Below are positions 54,470 through 63,328 of a stretch of DNA of 64,000 bases, piece after piece. The stretch is from contig CAJULO010000003.1 in the NCBI GenBank assembly GCA_910586945.1, positions 97,540 through 161,539 on the forward strand. The letters are read 5' to 3'. The notes under the pieces are model-generated. The model saw only the letters and a list, made by a program, of their open reading frames with translations, was not told the DNA's origin and searched no databases. A program made the translations under genes and the position numbers. The first letter of the stretch is position 1; the number at the start of each line of letters is the position of its first letter. Source of the stretch: an uncultured Christensenellaceae bacterium (GTDB lineage Bacteria; Bacillota; Clostridia; Christensenellales; Borkfalkiaceae).

Positions 54470-55465
54470 ATGTGTACAGCACTTGCATTTCATGCAAAAG
54501 ATAATTATTTTGGTCGCAATTTGGATTTTGATTTTGATTTTAGTCAAGAAGTAGTCATTACTCCACGTAAATTTAAATTTATCTTTAAACAGGAAGAAAA
54601 GACAATTGCACAACATCCTGCTATAATTGGTATGGGCATTGTTGTAGAAAATTATCCACTTTATTTTGATGCTACCAATGAAAAAGGTTTGAGCATGGCC
54701 GGACTTTATTTTTCTGGCAATGCAGTATACCAAAAAGCAATGCCAAATAAAAATAATATTGCCACTTATGAACTCATTCCTTGGGTTTTGACACAATGTA
54801 CGACGATTGCTGAAGTAAAAAATTTATTAAAGGATATCAATATTACCGACCAAGCTTTTAATGCCGATTACCCACCAAGTCCACTACACTGGTTGATTAG
54901 TGATAAAAACAAAAGTATCGTCCTTGAAAGTGTAGAAGATGGTATTAAAATTTATGACAATCCCACTGATGTTTTGACAAACAATCCACCCTTTCCTATG
55001 CAACTATTTCACTTGAACCAATATAGACATTGTTCCTCTAAAATATCTAACAATTTTTTTGCAAAAGATATACCTCTCGTGGAATATAGTCGTGGTATGG
55101 GCGCTATTGGTATTCCTGGAGATTTAACATCTACTTCTCGTTTTGCTCGTGTTGCCTTCATTCGTGCAAATGCCTTCAATAACCAAAAAACGGAAGAGGA
55201 AGCAATAAATCAATTTTTTCATATTTTAAAATCTGTAGAACAGCAAAAAGGCCTATGTGATATTGGTGGCGGAGCATATGAATATACCATTTATTCTTCT
55301 TGTTGTAATGCTGATAAAGGCATTTACTACTATACAACTTATCAAAACTCTCAAATTTCAGCAGTAAGTATGCATAATGAAAATTTAGATTCCACTACAC
55401 TTATAACATACCCACTTGTAATACAAGAAAATATTTACTATATAAATGCAAAAAAGAAGCAGTAA
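54470..55465 (+). CDS. Choloylglycine hydrolase / penicillin V acylase family Ntn-hydrolase
   Basis: The 331-residue protein begins Met-Cys2, the N-terminal nucleophile exposed after Met removal. FGRNLDF follows with R16 and D19, then VLTNNPPFP with N171/N172 and SRFARV with R224/R227. These are the catalytic residues shared by bile salt hydrolases and penicillin V acylases. There is no signal peptide. At the residue that is Asn in bile salt hydrolases (AGLNFPG) the sequence has Tyr80 (AGLYFSG), as reported for penicillin V acylase. The substrate may thus be conjugated bile acids, penicillin V or another N-acyl amide. It is a single gene on the plus strand. Confidence 0.9.
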   Translation: MCTALAFHAKDNYFGRNLDFDFDFSQEVVITPRKFKFIFKQEEKTIAQHPAIIGMGIVVENYPLYFDATNEKGLSMAGLYFSGNAVYQKAMPNKNNIATYELIPWVLTQCTTIAEVKNLLKDINITDQAFNADYPPSPLHWLISDKNKSIVLESVEDGIKIYDNPTDVLTNNPPFPMQLFHLNQYRHCSSKISNNFFAKDIPLVEYSRGMGAIGIPGDLTSTSRFARVAFIRANAFNNQKTEEEAINQFFHILKSVEQQKGLCDIGGGAYEYTIYSSCCNADKGIYYYTTYQNSQISAVSMHNENLDSTTLITYPLVIQENIYYINAKKKQ

Positions 55466-55482
55466 ATCTACTTCTTTTTTTT
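55451..55482. terminator. Bidirectional terminator between the choloylglycine-hydrolase gene and lysA
   Basis: AAAAAGAAGCAGTA and TACTTCTTTTTTTT form an imperfect stem overlapping the last codons of the plus-strand gene. The A and T flanks also allow termination of lysA coming from the other side. Confidence 0.75.
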
Positions 55483-55538
55483 GTATATCCAAGTTAAAAT
55501 GGATAATTTTATGCTCTAATGCACATAATTTACATTTA

Positions 55539-56864
55539 TTATTTTAAATACTCTGGCAAAACATCATTGCGAATAATATCTTCAAAAGTTTGTGGTTTTA
55601 CAATATATGCAGCTCTTCCTTTTTTAACTAGCACAATGGGTGGCACTAAATTTCTATTATAGTTACTAGACATTGCATAGTTATAAGCACCAGTGGAAAA
55701 TACAGCTATAATATCTCCAATATTTGCTTTCGCAAGTGGAATATCTTCACAAATAAAATCACCACTTTCACAGCATTTACCTGCTAAAGATACAATTTCA
55801 GTTGCCTTGTCATTTGCTCTATTCGCGATACACGCAGTATACTTTGCTTGATAAAGAGCATATCTAGGATTATCAAACATTCCACCATCTATAGCAATAT
55901 ATTTTTTTAGATTTGCTATTTCTTTTATATTGCCTACAGTATATAATGTTATGCCAGCCTCACCTACAATGGAACGCCCTGGTTCAATCAATAAAAATGG
56001 TTCTTTTACATTATATTCTTTTGCTTTCTTTCTGAGTTGTGTAATAATTGTTTTTACATATTCTGCATAGCAATTTATATTCGTTTTGACATCTTCATCT
56101 GTATACCAAATACCATATCCGCCTCCTAAATTTAAAACAGATGCTTCAAATTGATATTTTTTTTGCATATCTGCTATAAATTGTAACATGATATCTGTAG
56201 CTAGGGCAAATGAATCTCTTTCAAAAATTTGAGAACCAATATGACAATGGTATCCCTGCAAATTTAAGTTCTTTTTTGTCAATGCATATTGTGTAAATTG
56301 CTCTGCACTTCCATTGGATATAGCAAAACCAAATTTACTATCTACTTTTGCCGTTTGAATATACTGATGTGTATGTGCCTCTACTCCAGGATTGATACGA
56401 AGTAAAATATTTTGTTGGACTCCATATTTTTGACACAACGCATCTAGAATATCAAGTTCAGTAAAGTTATCTACAACAATACAAGCAATTTTATTTTCAA
56501 TAGCCATTTGTAATTCTGTTACAAGTTTATTATTGCCATGCATATAGATTTTATCAGTTGGAAATCCCGCCTTTAAAGCAGTATAGAGTTCACCTCCAGA
56601 AACAACATCAATACCAAGTGATTCTTGCTCTACAATTTTATAAATTGCTAAGCATGACAATGCTTTTGAAGCATATAAAACCAATCCATTTCCATTGTAT
56701 TCTTTTTCTATAGTTTGACGATAAATGCCACACATTTTACGAATGTGCTCTTCATCCATAACATAGAGAGGGGTACCAAATTCCTTTACTAATTGAACGG
56801 TATCTATCCCTCCAATTTCAAGATGTCCTTGTGCATTGATTCTGAGTGTATCTCTACAATTCAT
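55539..56864 (-). CDS. lysA: Diaminopimelate decarboxylase
   Basis: The 441-residue fold-type III PLP enzyme has YASKALSC with the PLP Lys at about residue 66, GIDVVSGGEL, VDNFTELD, LRINPGVEAHTHQYIQT and FGFAISN. HCHIGSQIFE and LNLGGGYGIWY follow, and the catalytic Cys is in GKCCESGDF. It decarboxylates meso-DAP to L-lysine. It follows galE by 14 bases. Confidence 0.95.
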   Translation of the reverse strand: MNCRDTLRINAQGHLEIGGIDTVQLVKEFGTPLYVMDEEHIRKMCGIYRQTIEKEYNGNGLVLYASKALSCLAIYKIVEQESLGIDVVSGGELYTALKAGFPTDKIYMHGNNKLVTELQMAIENKIACIVVDNFTELDILDALCQKYGVQQNILLRINPGVEAHTHQYIQTAKVDSKFGFAISNGSAEQFTQYALTKKNLNLQGYHCHIGSQIFERDSFALATDIMLQFIADMQKKYQFEASVLNLGGGYGIWYTDEDVKTNINCYAEYVKTIITQLRKKAKEYNVKEPFLLIEPGRSIVGEAGITLYTVGNIKEIANLKKYIAIDGGMFDNPRYALYQAKYTACIANRANDKATEIVSLAGKCCESGDFICEDIPLAKANIGDIIAVFSTGAYNYAMSSNYNRNLVPPIVLVKKGRAAYIVKPQTFEDIIRNDVLPEYLK

Positions 56865-56878
56865 AGCACGAATCCTTT

Positions 56879-57898
56879 TTAATCATCTTCATATCCATTC
56901 GGATTTTTTAGCTGAAAATTTAATGCATCTCTACACATTTCTGTCAAAGTTTTTTCTGTTTTAAAATTTAATAATTTTTCAGCAAATTTACAATCTGCAT
57001 AACATGTTGCAATATCACCGGCTCTTCTTTCCACAATTTTATATGGTATCTCTTTGTCTAAAATTTTTGCAAATTCATGCACTACTTCTAAAACACTATA
57101 CCCTCTACCAGTACCTAAGTTTACAATAAATAAACCACTTTCAGTAAATAATTTCTGCAATGCCAAACTATGTCCTCTTGCAAGGTCAACTACATGAATA
57201 TAATCTCGCACACCAGTTCCATCAATTGTTGGATAATCATTACCAAATACATTTAGATGTGAAAGTTTACCAACTGCAACTTTTGTAATATATGGACACA
57301 AATTATTTGGTATACCATTTGGGTCTTCACCGAGCAATCCATTTTCTAATGCTCCTATTGGATTAAAATAGCGTAAAATTGCTATATTCATACTAGCATC
57401 AGCTTTATAGATATCTTGTAACATTTCCTCAATAATTAGCTTGCTACGTCCGTATGGATTGGTCACGGAGAGTGGAAAATGTTCCTCAATTGGCACAGTA
57501 TGTGGATTGCCATAAACTGTTGCTGAGGATGAAAATACAATATTTTTACAATTGTGATTTTTCATTACTTCTAATAACCGCAATGTTCCGATGATATTAT
57601 TATTGTAATATTCTAGAGGTTTTTCAACAGATTCACCAACTGCCTTTAAACCAGCAAAATGTATAACGGCATCAATTTTATTTTCAGTAAATATTTTATC
57701 CAGTGCAGCTACATCTCGTACATCATTTTCATAAAATTTAATCTCAGTTTGTGTTATTTGCTCGATTCTTTTTAATACAGATTTTTTACTATTTGATAAA
57801 TTATCTACAATAATTGCTTCATATCCTGCCTTATATAATTCAACTACAGTATGTGAACCTATATAACCTATACCGCCAGTAACTAGAATTTTTTTCAT
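56879..57898 (-). CDS. galE: UDP-glucose 4-epimerase
   Basis: The 339-residue extended SDR has VTGGIGYIGSHTVVELY (NAD loop, with Ile where Ala is usual), VIHFAGLKAVGES, a catalytic SSSATVYG with YGRSK, and LRYFNPIGA. GTGVRDYIHVVDLA follows. It interconverts UDP-glucose and UDP-galactose. Together with galU at 60.5 kb and pgi it supplies sugar nucleotides for wall glycans. It has a consensus promoter and precedes lysA. Confidence 0.95.
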   Translation of the reverse strand: MKKILVTGGIGYIGSHTVVELYKAGYEAIIVDNLSNSKKSVLKRIEQITQTEIKFYENDVRDVAALDKIFTENKIDAVIHFAGLKAVGESVEKPLEYYNNNIIGTLRLLEVMKNHNCKNIVFSSSATVYGNPHTVPIEEHFPLSVTNPYGRSKLIIEEMLQDIYKADASMNIAILRYFNPIGALENGLLGEDPNGIPNNLCPYITKVAVGKLSHLNVFGNDYPTIDGTGVRDYIHVVDLARGHSLALQKLFTESGLFIVNLGTGRGYSVLEVVHEFAKILDKEIPYKIVERRAGDIATCYADCKFAEKLLNFKTEKTLTEMCRDALNFQLKNPNGYEDD

Positions 57899-57934
57899 GC
57901 TAATGCTATCTTCCTTTATCTATACTATGTTTCT

Positions 57935-57963
57935 ATTATATATATTTATTAAATTTTTGTCAA
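57935..57963 (-). promoter_or_regulatory. Consensus promoter of galE-lysA
   Basis: On the minus strand TTGACA (57958-57963), a 17-base spacer and TATAAT (57935-57940) are fully consensus. An AAGGAAG ribosome site follows before the ATG at 57898. Confidence 0.88.
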
Positions 57964-57987
57964 TCTATTCCATATCAAAGCATAAAC

Positions 57988-58025
57988 AAAAAAGCAGAAC
58001 AACAATTTTGTTATTCTGCTTTTTT
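57988..58025 (-). terminator. Intrinsic terminator of the glutathione-peroxidase gene
   Basis: AAAAAGCAGAA-C-AACA and its complement TGTTATTCTGCTTTTT flank a short AT loop, giving a stem with a T run on the minus strand just after the stop codon. Confidence 0.85.
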
Positions 58026-58035
58026 AATAGAATAA

Positions 58036-58578
58036 TTATAAAAGTTTTTCAATTGCACTTGCAATAAGTTCAGGGTCAGCTGTTGGTTCAAATCTTTCAA
58101 CAATTTTACCATTTTTGTCAACCAAAAACTTTGTAAAATTCCATTTAATTTGATTGTCTTGCATATAACTTTCTGGGAAGTTAGCCTTTAAGTGATTTGT
58201 TAGCATTTCTGCCTTTTCACCAGAAAAACCTTTGAATGTTGTTTGTTCTGTCAAATATTTAAAAAGTGGATGGATATCTGCATCTCTAACATTTATTTTT
58301 TTCGCCATTATGAAATCAACACCATAATTTGATTTACAAAATTCTGCAATTTCAGAATCTGTACCTGGTTCTTGTTCACCAAATTGGTTACATGGGAAAC
58401 CAATAATAACTAAACCTTTATCTTTATATGCTTTATGTAATTTTTCTAGTCCTTCATATTGATATGTAAAACCGCATTTACTTGCTGTATTTACTAATAA
58501 TAGTACTTTTCCTTCAAAGTCTTTTAAGTTTACAGTAGTTCCGTCATTTTTGATAAATTGATAATCATAAATTAACAT
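58036..58578 (-). CDS. Glutathione peroxidase-family (thiol) peroxidase
   Basis: The 180-residue protein has the GPx fold: VNTASKCGFTYQYEGLEKLH with the peroxidatic Cys at about residue 36, GFPCNQFGEQEPG with the conserved Gln, and WNFTKFLVDKNG with the catalytic Trp. The active residue is Cys, not selenocysteine, so it probably uses thioredoxin. It would remove peroxides, which fits the need of an anaerobe with PFOR. It has its own promoter and terminator. Confidence 0.93.
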   Translation of the reverse strand: MLIYDYQFIKNDGTTVNLKDFEGKVLLLVNTASKCGFTYQYEGLEKLHKAYKDKGLVIIGFPCNQFGEQEPGTDSEIAEFCKSNYGVDFIMAKKINVRDADIHPLFKYLTEQTTFKGFSGEKAEMLTNHLKANFPESYMQDNQIKWNFTKFLVDKNGKIVERFEPTADPELIASAIEKLL

Positions 58579-58604
58579 ATATCTTCTCCTAGGATTTTTT
58601 CTTT

Positions 58605-58633
58605 ATAATACCATTTTTTACCAACATTGTCAA
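58605..58633 (-). promoter_or_regulatory. Promoter of the glutathione-peroxidase gene
   Basis: On the minus strand TTGACA (58628-58633) and TATTAT (58605-58610) are spaced by 17 bases; AGGAGA precedes the ATG at 58578. Confidence 0.82.
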
Positions 58634-58729
58634 TAAACATTATAAAAAATACCGAACTAAAATTATATAGATTTAGTAAATAAAGAATTTTTATGTATTA
58701 ACAATTCTTATAAAAATAAAATCTCTAGT

Positions 58730-59056
58730 TTATGAATACCCTTCTAAAACTAAAGTACTTGCAATTTGAAATACAATATAATAAATTGCATCTAACAATT
58801 GTTTGGGCGTTTTATTTCGATAATAACATCCCTTTTCTAAAATAATTGAAAGTGTATATGCCCTACGCAAACATCTGCTAATTTTTACTTTAGAATCTAA
58901 CGATTGTATAGCAATCAATTCTAAAAAATCATCAATTTTTTCCTGTAAAATTTGTTTTTTTACTGCTATTTTTACTGCTATAACTAAATATCCATATCCA
59001 GAATAATAGTTGTAAATATATCTTTCAGCAAAAAGTTCTGCAATGCGCTCTTCCAC
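58730..59056 (-). CDS. Stand-alone Spo0A C-terminal-like DNA-binding protein (tentative)
   Basis: The 108-residue all-helical protein lacks any receiver domain. Its pattern G-Y-x-Y-L-x-x-A-[VI], then KISRCLRRAYTLSI, then KTPKQLLDAIYYIVFQIA can be laid on the Spo0A effector domain (GYQYLRDAI, SRVERAIRHAIEVAW, KPTNSEFIAMIAD). In Spo0A the middle segment is the recognition helix. The GTG start has GAGGTAGG upstream. It lies 134 bases after the amidohydrolase gene and may be transcribed alone. The assignment is by eye. Confidence 0.5.
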   Translation of the reverse strand: MEERIAELFAERYIYNYYSGYGYLVIAVKIAVKKQILQEKIDDFLELIAIQSLDSKVKISRCLRRAYTLSIILEKGCYYRNKTPKQLLDAIYYIVFQIASTLVLEGYS

Positions 59057-59190
59057 AATCCTACCTCAAATATTAAACTCAATGAAAAGTTTAATGTTTT
59101 CATAAAGTAAAATTTTAAGGTTATTTAGCGGATTTTATAAGTTTTTGCAATAAAAAATAAAGTAAACTTGAATATTTTATTGCAATACAC

Positions 59191-60474
59191 TTAAATTTTA
59201 GCTTTTTTTAAAAGTTTTTCTTGCATAAGATTACATTTTTTATAAATTGTATCTATTTCCTCTCCTATATGATAATTGCCATATTCGTAAATAATTTTAC
59301 CGCCAGCAATTGTAAGCAATATATTAGAGCTATCTCCTGCATATACTAAATTTTTCACGATATGCTGCAATGGTTGCATATTTGGTGTATGACAATCTAT
59401 TAAAATCATATCTGCCATATTCCCAACAATGAGTTGCCCTGCCTCAAAATCAAATGCCTCAAAGGCATTTTGTGTTCCCGCTTGCAAGGCATTCTCAGCC
59501 GGTACTGCAGCAGCATCTTTTAAACTATATTTTTGTAGACAACTAAACAAATACATCTCTTTAAAGATTGAAGTTGCATTATTACTTGCACTACCATCTG
59601 TACCAATTGCAAGTTGTAAATCTTGTCGCAACATTGCTTGCACAGGTGCAATTCCAGAAGCAAGCTTTAAATTGCTGGCACTATTTATAACGGGTACTAT
59701 CCTGCTCTGTTTTAAGAGTGCAATGTCATCTTTATCAACATAAACGCAATGTGCTGCAACTCCTCCATTATCAAAAAATCCAAGTTTATGCAAGTATTGC
59801 GTTGGAGTTAGACCATTGTGACGAACTGTACATTCTCCTACTTCCTTCAGCGTCTCTGCTAAATGAATATAACTTTTTGCTCCACTTTCTGCCAAAAAAT
59901 CAGCAACTTTACATATGAGCGATTCTTCACATGTGTACTCGGCATGTAATCCTGGAAAATAGCGTACTCTATCTGTCTTTTTATGATATAAATTATAATT
60001 TTTTTCAATTGTACGAATGACGTCATAATTTGAATAAGAATTTGCCCCACAACATAAGGCAACTGCCATATTTGCTTTTTGCGTTGCCTCATAGACCATT
60101 TCAGGATAATAATACATATCGGCAAAAGCAGTTATACCATTTTTAGCAAATTCTGCAATTTGTAACATTGTTCCCCAATAGACATCTTCCGGTGTAAGAT
60201 GTGCTTCTAGTGGGAAAATTTTTTGAAATAACCATGCATCAAGCGGTAAATCATCAGCAATACCACGAAACAAAGACATAGCTGCATGTGTATGTGCATT
60301 ACAAAAACTGCTCATTACGAGATTATTTTTACAGTCGATAACTCTATCAAACTCACCTTGATAGTCTTCCTTGCCAACATAAATAATTTTACCATTTTCA
60401 ATACACACTTCGCCTTTAAAAACAGTTGTATATACATTGACCAATATTTGTGCATTTGTCAATTTAATACGCAT
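59191..60474 (-). CDS. Amidohydrolase (MtaD/SsnA-like deaminase)
   Basis: The 427-residue protein has the amidohydrolase metal motif CNAHTHAAMSLFRGIADDLPL. HLAETLKEV, AAHCVYVD and the metal Asp in GTDGSASNNATSIFKEM follow. MtaD-type enzymes deaminate 5'-methylthioadenosine or S-adenosylhomocysteine; relatives deaminate other nucleobases. The exact substrate is not fixed. It follows galU by 14 bases, so it is probably cotranscribed. Confidence 0.85.
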   Translation of the reverse strand: MRIKLTNAQILVNVYTTVFKGEVCIENGKIIYVGKEDYQGEFDRVIDCKNNLVMSSFCNAHTHAAMSLFRGIADDLPLDAWLFQKIFPLEAHLTPEDVYWGTMLQIAEFAKNGITAFADMYYYPEMVYEATQKANMAVALCCGANSYSNYDVIRTIEKNYNLYHKKTDRVRYFPGLHAEYTCEESLICKVADFLAESGAKSYIHLAETLKEVGECTVRHNGLTPTQYLHKLGFFDNGGVAAHCVYVDKDDIALLKQSRIVPVINSASNLKLASGIAPVQAMLRQDLQLAIGTDGSASNNATSIFKEMYLFSCLQKYSLKDAAAVPAENALQAGTQNAFEAFDFEAGQLIVGNMADMILIDCHTPNMQPLQHIVKNLVYAGDSSNILLTIAGGKIIYEYGNYHIGEEIDTIYKKCNLMQEKLLKKAKI

Positions 60475-60488
60475 ATTACCCTCATATT

Positions 60489-61376
60489 TTATAATTTTGC
60501 AACTAAATTTTTAAGATAATTTGTAAATTCCTTTTGTAGATTAAAATCGCGTAAGGCATATTCTACATTAGCTATTAAATATTCTAACTTATCGCCAGCA
60601 TCATATCTTTTACCTGCAAATTGATATCCTGTCAATCGATTTTCTTTTGCAAGTGCTTGTAATGCTTCCGTAAAAAAAGTTTCTCCAGTTTCTGATGGCT
60701 TTAAATTATCAATTAAATTATATATGTCACTTTCAACAATGTATCTACCAATTACTGCATAATTTGAAAATTTATTTTCTGCCTTCGGTTTTTCTACAAT
60801 CAATGCGATATCACAACTTTTTCCATCTGTTTTACGCGCTTTAATATTCGCATATTTATTGATATCCTTATCATCCACTTCCATAAGTGCAAGTGTTGGT
60901 TTTTGATATTTGTAATAGTTTTCAATCAATTGCTGTGTTACAGGTTTTGTATTGCTATCTGTATAAATAATATCATCTCCTAGTAAAATTGCAAAAGGCT
61001 CATCACCAGTAAATGCCTTTGCATATTGTAAAGCATTTGCAAATCCACATGGATGTTTTTGACGCACAAAATATAAATTTACCATCTTTTCAATCTCTTT
61101 GGATATCTTTAAAAGTTTAATTTTATTATCTTGTTCCAATAGTGCATCAAGTTCTGGAGTATAATCAAAAAAGTCTTCTAGTATTTTTTTATTTCTACCT
61201 GTTACAATCAAAATATCTGTTATACCAGATTGAACAGCTTCTTCAATAATATATTGCAATGTTGGTTTATCTACAATCGGCAACATTTCTTTACAAACTG
61301 ATTTTGTGATTGGTAAAAAACGTGTACCAAATCCTGCTGCAGGGATAACTGCCTTTGTAACTTTTTTCATAAACAA
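60489..61376 (-). CDS. galU: UTP-glucose-1-phosphate uridylyltransferase
   Basis: The 295-residue nucleotidyltransferase has AVIPAAGFGTRFLPITKSVCKEMLPI (nucleotide-binding loop), PTLQYIIEEAVQSGI, ILLGDDIIY and VEKPKAENKFSNYAVIGRYI. It makes UDP-glucose for galE and envelope glycans. It sits between rpiB and the amidohydrolase, three bases after rpiB. Confidence 0.96.
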   Translation of the reverse strand: MFMKKVTKAVIPAAGFGTRFLPITKSVCKEMLPIVDKPTLQYIIEEAVQSGITDILIVTGRNKKILEDFFDYTPELDALLEQDNKIKLLKISKEIEKMVNLYFVRQKHPCGFANALQYAKAFTGDEPFAILLGDDIIYTDSNTKPVTQQLIENYYKYQKPTLALMEVDDKDINKYANIKARKTDGKSCDIALIVEKPKAENKFSNYAVIGRYIVESDIYNLIDNLKPSETGETFFTEALQALAKENRLTGYQFAGKRYDAGDKLEYLIANVEYALRDFNLQKEFTNYLKNLVAKL

Positions 61377-61379
61377 CTC

Positions 61380-61829
61380 CTATTTAAAATATTTTTCTTC
61401 TATATTCGCAATTTTTTGTACTCTATTTTGATGTCTTCCACCTTCAAACTCTGTATGCAAAAATGCATTGACTATATCAAACATAATGCCTTCACCAATC
61501 AATTTTTGTCCAAATGCAAGCATATTTGCATCATTGTGCAACCGTGTAAATTTAGCACTGTATGCGTCTTGACAATGTGCACAGCGAATTCCCTTCACTT
61601 TATTTGCTACAATGGAAACCCCTATACCTGTACTACAAATTAAAATACCATATTTGCATTTACCAGACGCAACTGCTTCACTTGCAGGTAAAGCAAAATC
61701 TGGATAGTCACATGATGTAGCACTATCTGTACCAAAATCACAAATTTCATATTCTTGTTTTTTTAAATATTCTACCAAAACTTTTTTTAGAACTAACCCA
61801 CCATGGTCACAAGCAATTGCAATTTTCAT
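61380..61829 (-). CDS. rpiB: Ribose-5-phosphate isomerase B
   Basis: The roughly 149-residue protein begins KIAIACDHGGLVLKK (active-site region) and has CDFGTDSATSCDYPDFA, GKCKYGILICSTGIGVSIVANKV with the catalytic Cys, and RCAHCQDAYSAKFTRLHNDANML. The start at 61829 has GGAG eight bases upstream; the open frame extends 27 codons further into the phosphatase gene. Order sua5-phosphatase-rpiB matches the Bacillus ywlC-ywlE-ywlF region. Confidence 0.95.
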   Translation of the reverse strand: MKIAIACDHGGLVLKKVLVEYLKKQEYEICDFGTDSATSCDYPDFALPASEAVASGKCKYGILICSTGIGVSIVANKVKGIRCAHCQDAYSAKFTRLHNDANMLAFGQKLIGEGIMFDIVNAFLHTEFEGGRHQNRVQKIANIEEKYFK

Positions 61830-61842
61830 ATATTTTTCTCCA

Positions 61843-62289
61843 TTATAATTTATTTTCTTGAATTTTTTGCAATAATTTATCACAAACTTCTTCAATTTGA
61901 CTATACACAAACTTATATGCTTCTAGTCCTTCTCCCCATGGGTCTTCAATATCTCTACCAATAAAATCGACACTGGAATATATTCCAGTATATACATCTT
62001 CTAGCATTCTTTTTTGATTTTCAGTCATACAAAAAATAATATCACTATCACATAACATTTGATGACCAATCTGTTTTGGTATAAAATTTTCTATATCAAA
62101 ATTAGCTTCTAAAAGACATTGTTCTGTATATCTATTTAAATGACTGTGCATATCGACACAAAAACCTGCAGAGATAATTTTTAAAGAGTGGATATTATAC
62201 AGTTTTGCCTTTCTTTTACAAATAAATTCTGCCATAGGACTTCGACATGTATTACCTACACATAAAAATAAAATTTGTTTTTCCTTCAT
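61843..62289 (-). CDS. YwlE-type LMW phosphatase, probable protein-arginine phosphatase
   Basis: The P-loop of this roughly 148-residue protein is C-V-G-N-T-C-R-S-P-M-A-E. The Thr between Asn and Cys is the residue that in Bacillus YwlE confers phosphoarginine over phosphotyrosine specificity. The acid loop reads EDPWGEGLEAY, resembling the DPFG loop of YwlE. YwlE opposes the McsB kinase that marks proteins for ClpCP. Its position between sua5 and rpiB is also that of ywlE. The start at 62289 is preferred (MKEKQILFLCVGN); the frame opens 16 codons earlier. Confidence 0.88.
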   Translation of the reverse strand: MKEKQILFLCVGNTCRSPMAEFICKRKAKLYNIHSLKIISAGFCVDMHSHLNRYTEQCLLEANFDIENFIPKQIGHQMLCDSDIIFCMTENQKRMLEDVYTGIYSSVDFIGRDIEDPWGEGLEAYKFVYSQIEEVCDKLLQKIQENKL

Positions 62290-62323
62290 ATACCGCCTAT
62301 TGCATAAGCATACTTTTTGTATT

Positions 62324-63328
62324 TTAAAGTTTTCCACATGCCTTTTTTAACCTATTTTGTACCGTTTGTAAAATTTCACTCTGTCCTATTGGCAAAAGGA
62401 CTAGCAAATTTTCTACTTCTTTCTCTGCTTCCCTTAAATACATATAAAGATTACTTGCCATCTCTTTAGCAGTATTTCCTAAATTATAAACTTTATAATT
62501 TTGAAAGCCTGTGATTGCACTAGACTCCGCTAAAATTGCAAAAGAGATTCCATTTTCCTGCAAATCATGTGCATATTTTTCTAAGTCAGATATTTGGTTG
62601 CTTTCAAAAAGTGTAGTTTTACAGTTTGGTGCATAATGTTTATAGCGTGTACCTGGTGATAACCTTTTTAATTCTTCTTGCTTATTGGTATCGGATAACT
62701 GCAAACAATCTCCAACAATAGATGCAATTTCATCAGCCGTAATGAAACCTTGTCGCAAAATAATTGGTTTTTCACCAGTTATGTCACACACAGTACTCTC
62801 TAAACCATAAAAAGAACGCCCTCCATCTAAAATTAAAGGCAATTTATCACCAAAATCATCTTGTACATGTTGTGCCGTTACTGGACTTGTATGTGTAGAT
62901 ATATTTGCTGAAGGAGCAGCAATTGGTAGGTCAACTTCCTTTAAAAAAGCTTGCGCCATTGGATGATTCGGTATGCGAATTGCTACTGTATCTAAATTTG
63001 CAGTTACAAGATTGCTAACAATTTTTTTACTCTTTAGTATAAAAGTAATTGGACCAGGTGCCAATTTATCAATCAATTGTCGTAAATGTGGCATAGGTGG
63101 TTCTGTAAGTTTTTCAATATCATATTCTTTATGCAGATGTACAATAAGCGGATTGTCTTGCGGACGCCCTTTTAATGTGAAAATATTTTCTACCGCTTTA
63201 TCCTCTAAGGCATTTGCACCGAGTCCATATACTGTTTCTGTTGGAAAGGCAACAACTTGATTGTTTAAAATTAACTCTTTTGCATATGCCAAAGTTTTAG
63301 AATTCGTTTCTTGTATTCTATTAAACAT
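62324..63328 (-). CDS. Threonylcarbamoyl-AMP synthase (Sua5/YwlC)
   Basis: The roughly 334-residue protein has the YrdC domain: VAFPTETVYGLGANAL, FTLKGRPQDNPLIVHL, LAPGPITFIL, VAIRIPNHPMAQAFL, PIAAPSANIS, and LDGG with STVCDI. The Sua5 C-terminal domain begins at RLSPGTRYKHYAPNC. It makes threonylcarbamoyl-adenylate for the t6A37 tRNA modification. The start at 63328 has GGAGAGG and overlaps the dnaB stop by eight bases, showing translational coupling. Confidence 0.95.
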   Translation of the reverse strand: MFNRIQETNSKTLAYAKELILNNQVVAFPTETVYGLGANALEDKAVENIFTLKGRPQDNPLIVHLHKEYDIEKLTEPPMPHLRQLIDKLAPGPITFILKSKKIVSNLVTANLDTVAIRIPNHPMAQAFLKEVDLPIAAPSANISTHTSPVTAQHVQDDFGDKLPLILDGGRSFYGLESTVCDITGEKPIILRQGFITADEIASIVGDCLQLSDTNKQEELKRLSPGTRYKHYAPNCKTTLFESNQISDLEKYAHDLQENGISFAILAESSAITGFQNYKVYNLGNTAKEMASNLYMYLREAEKEVENLLVLLPIGQSEILQTVQNRLKKACGKL

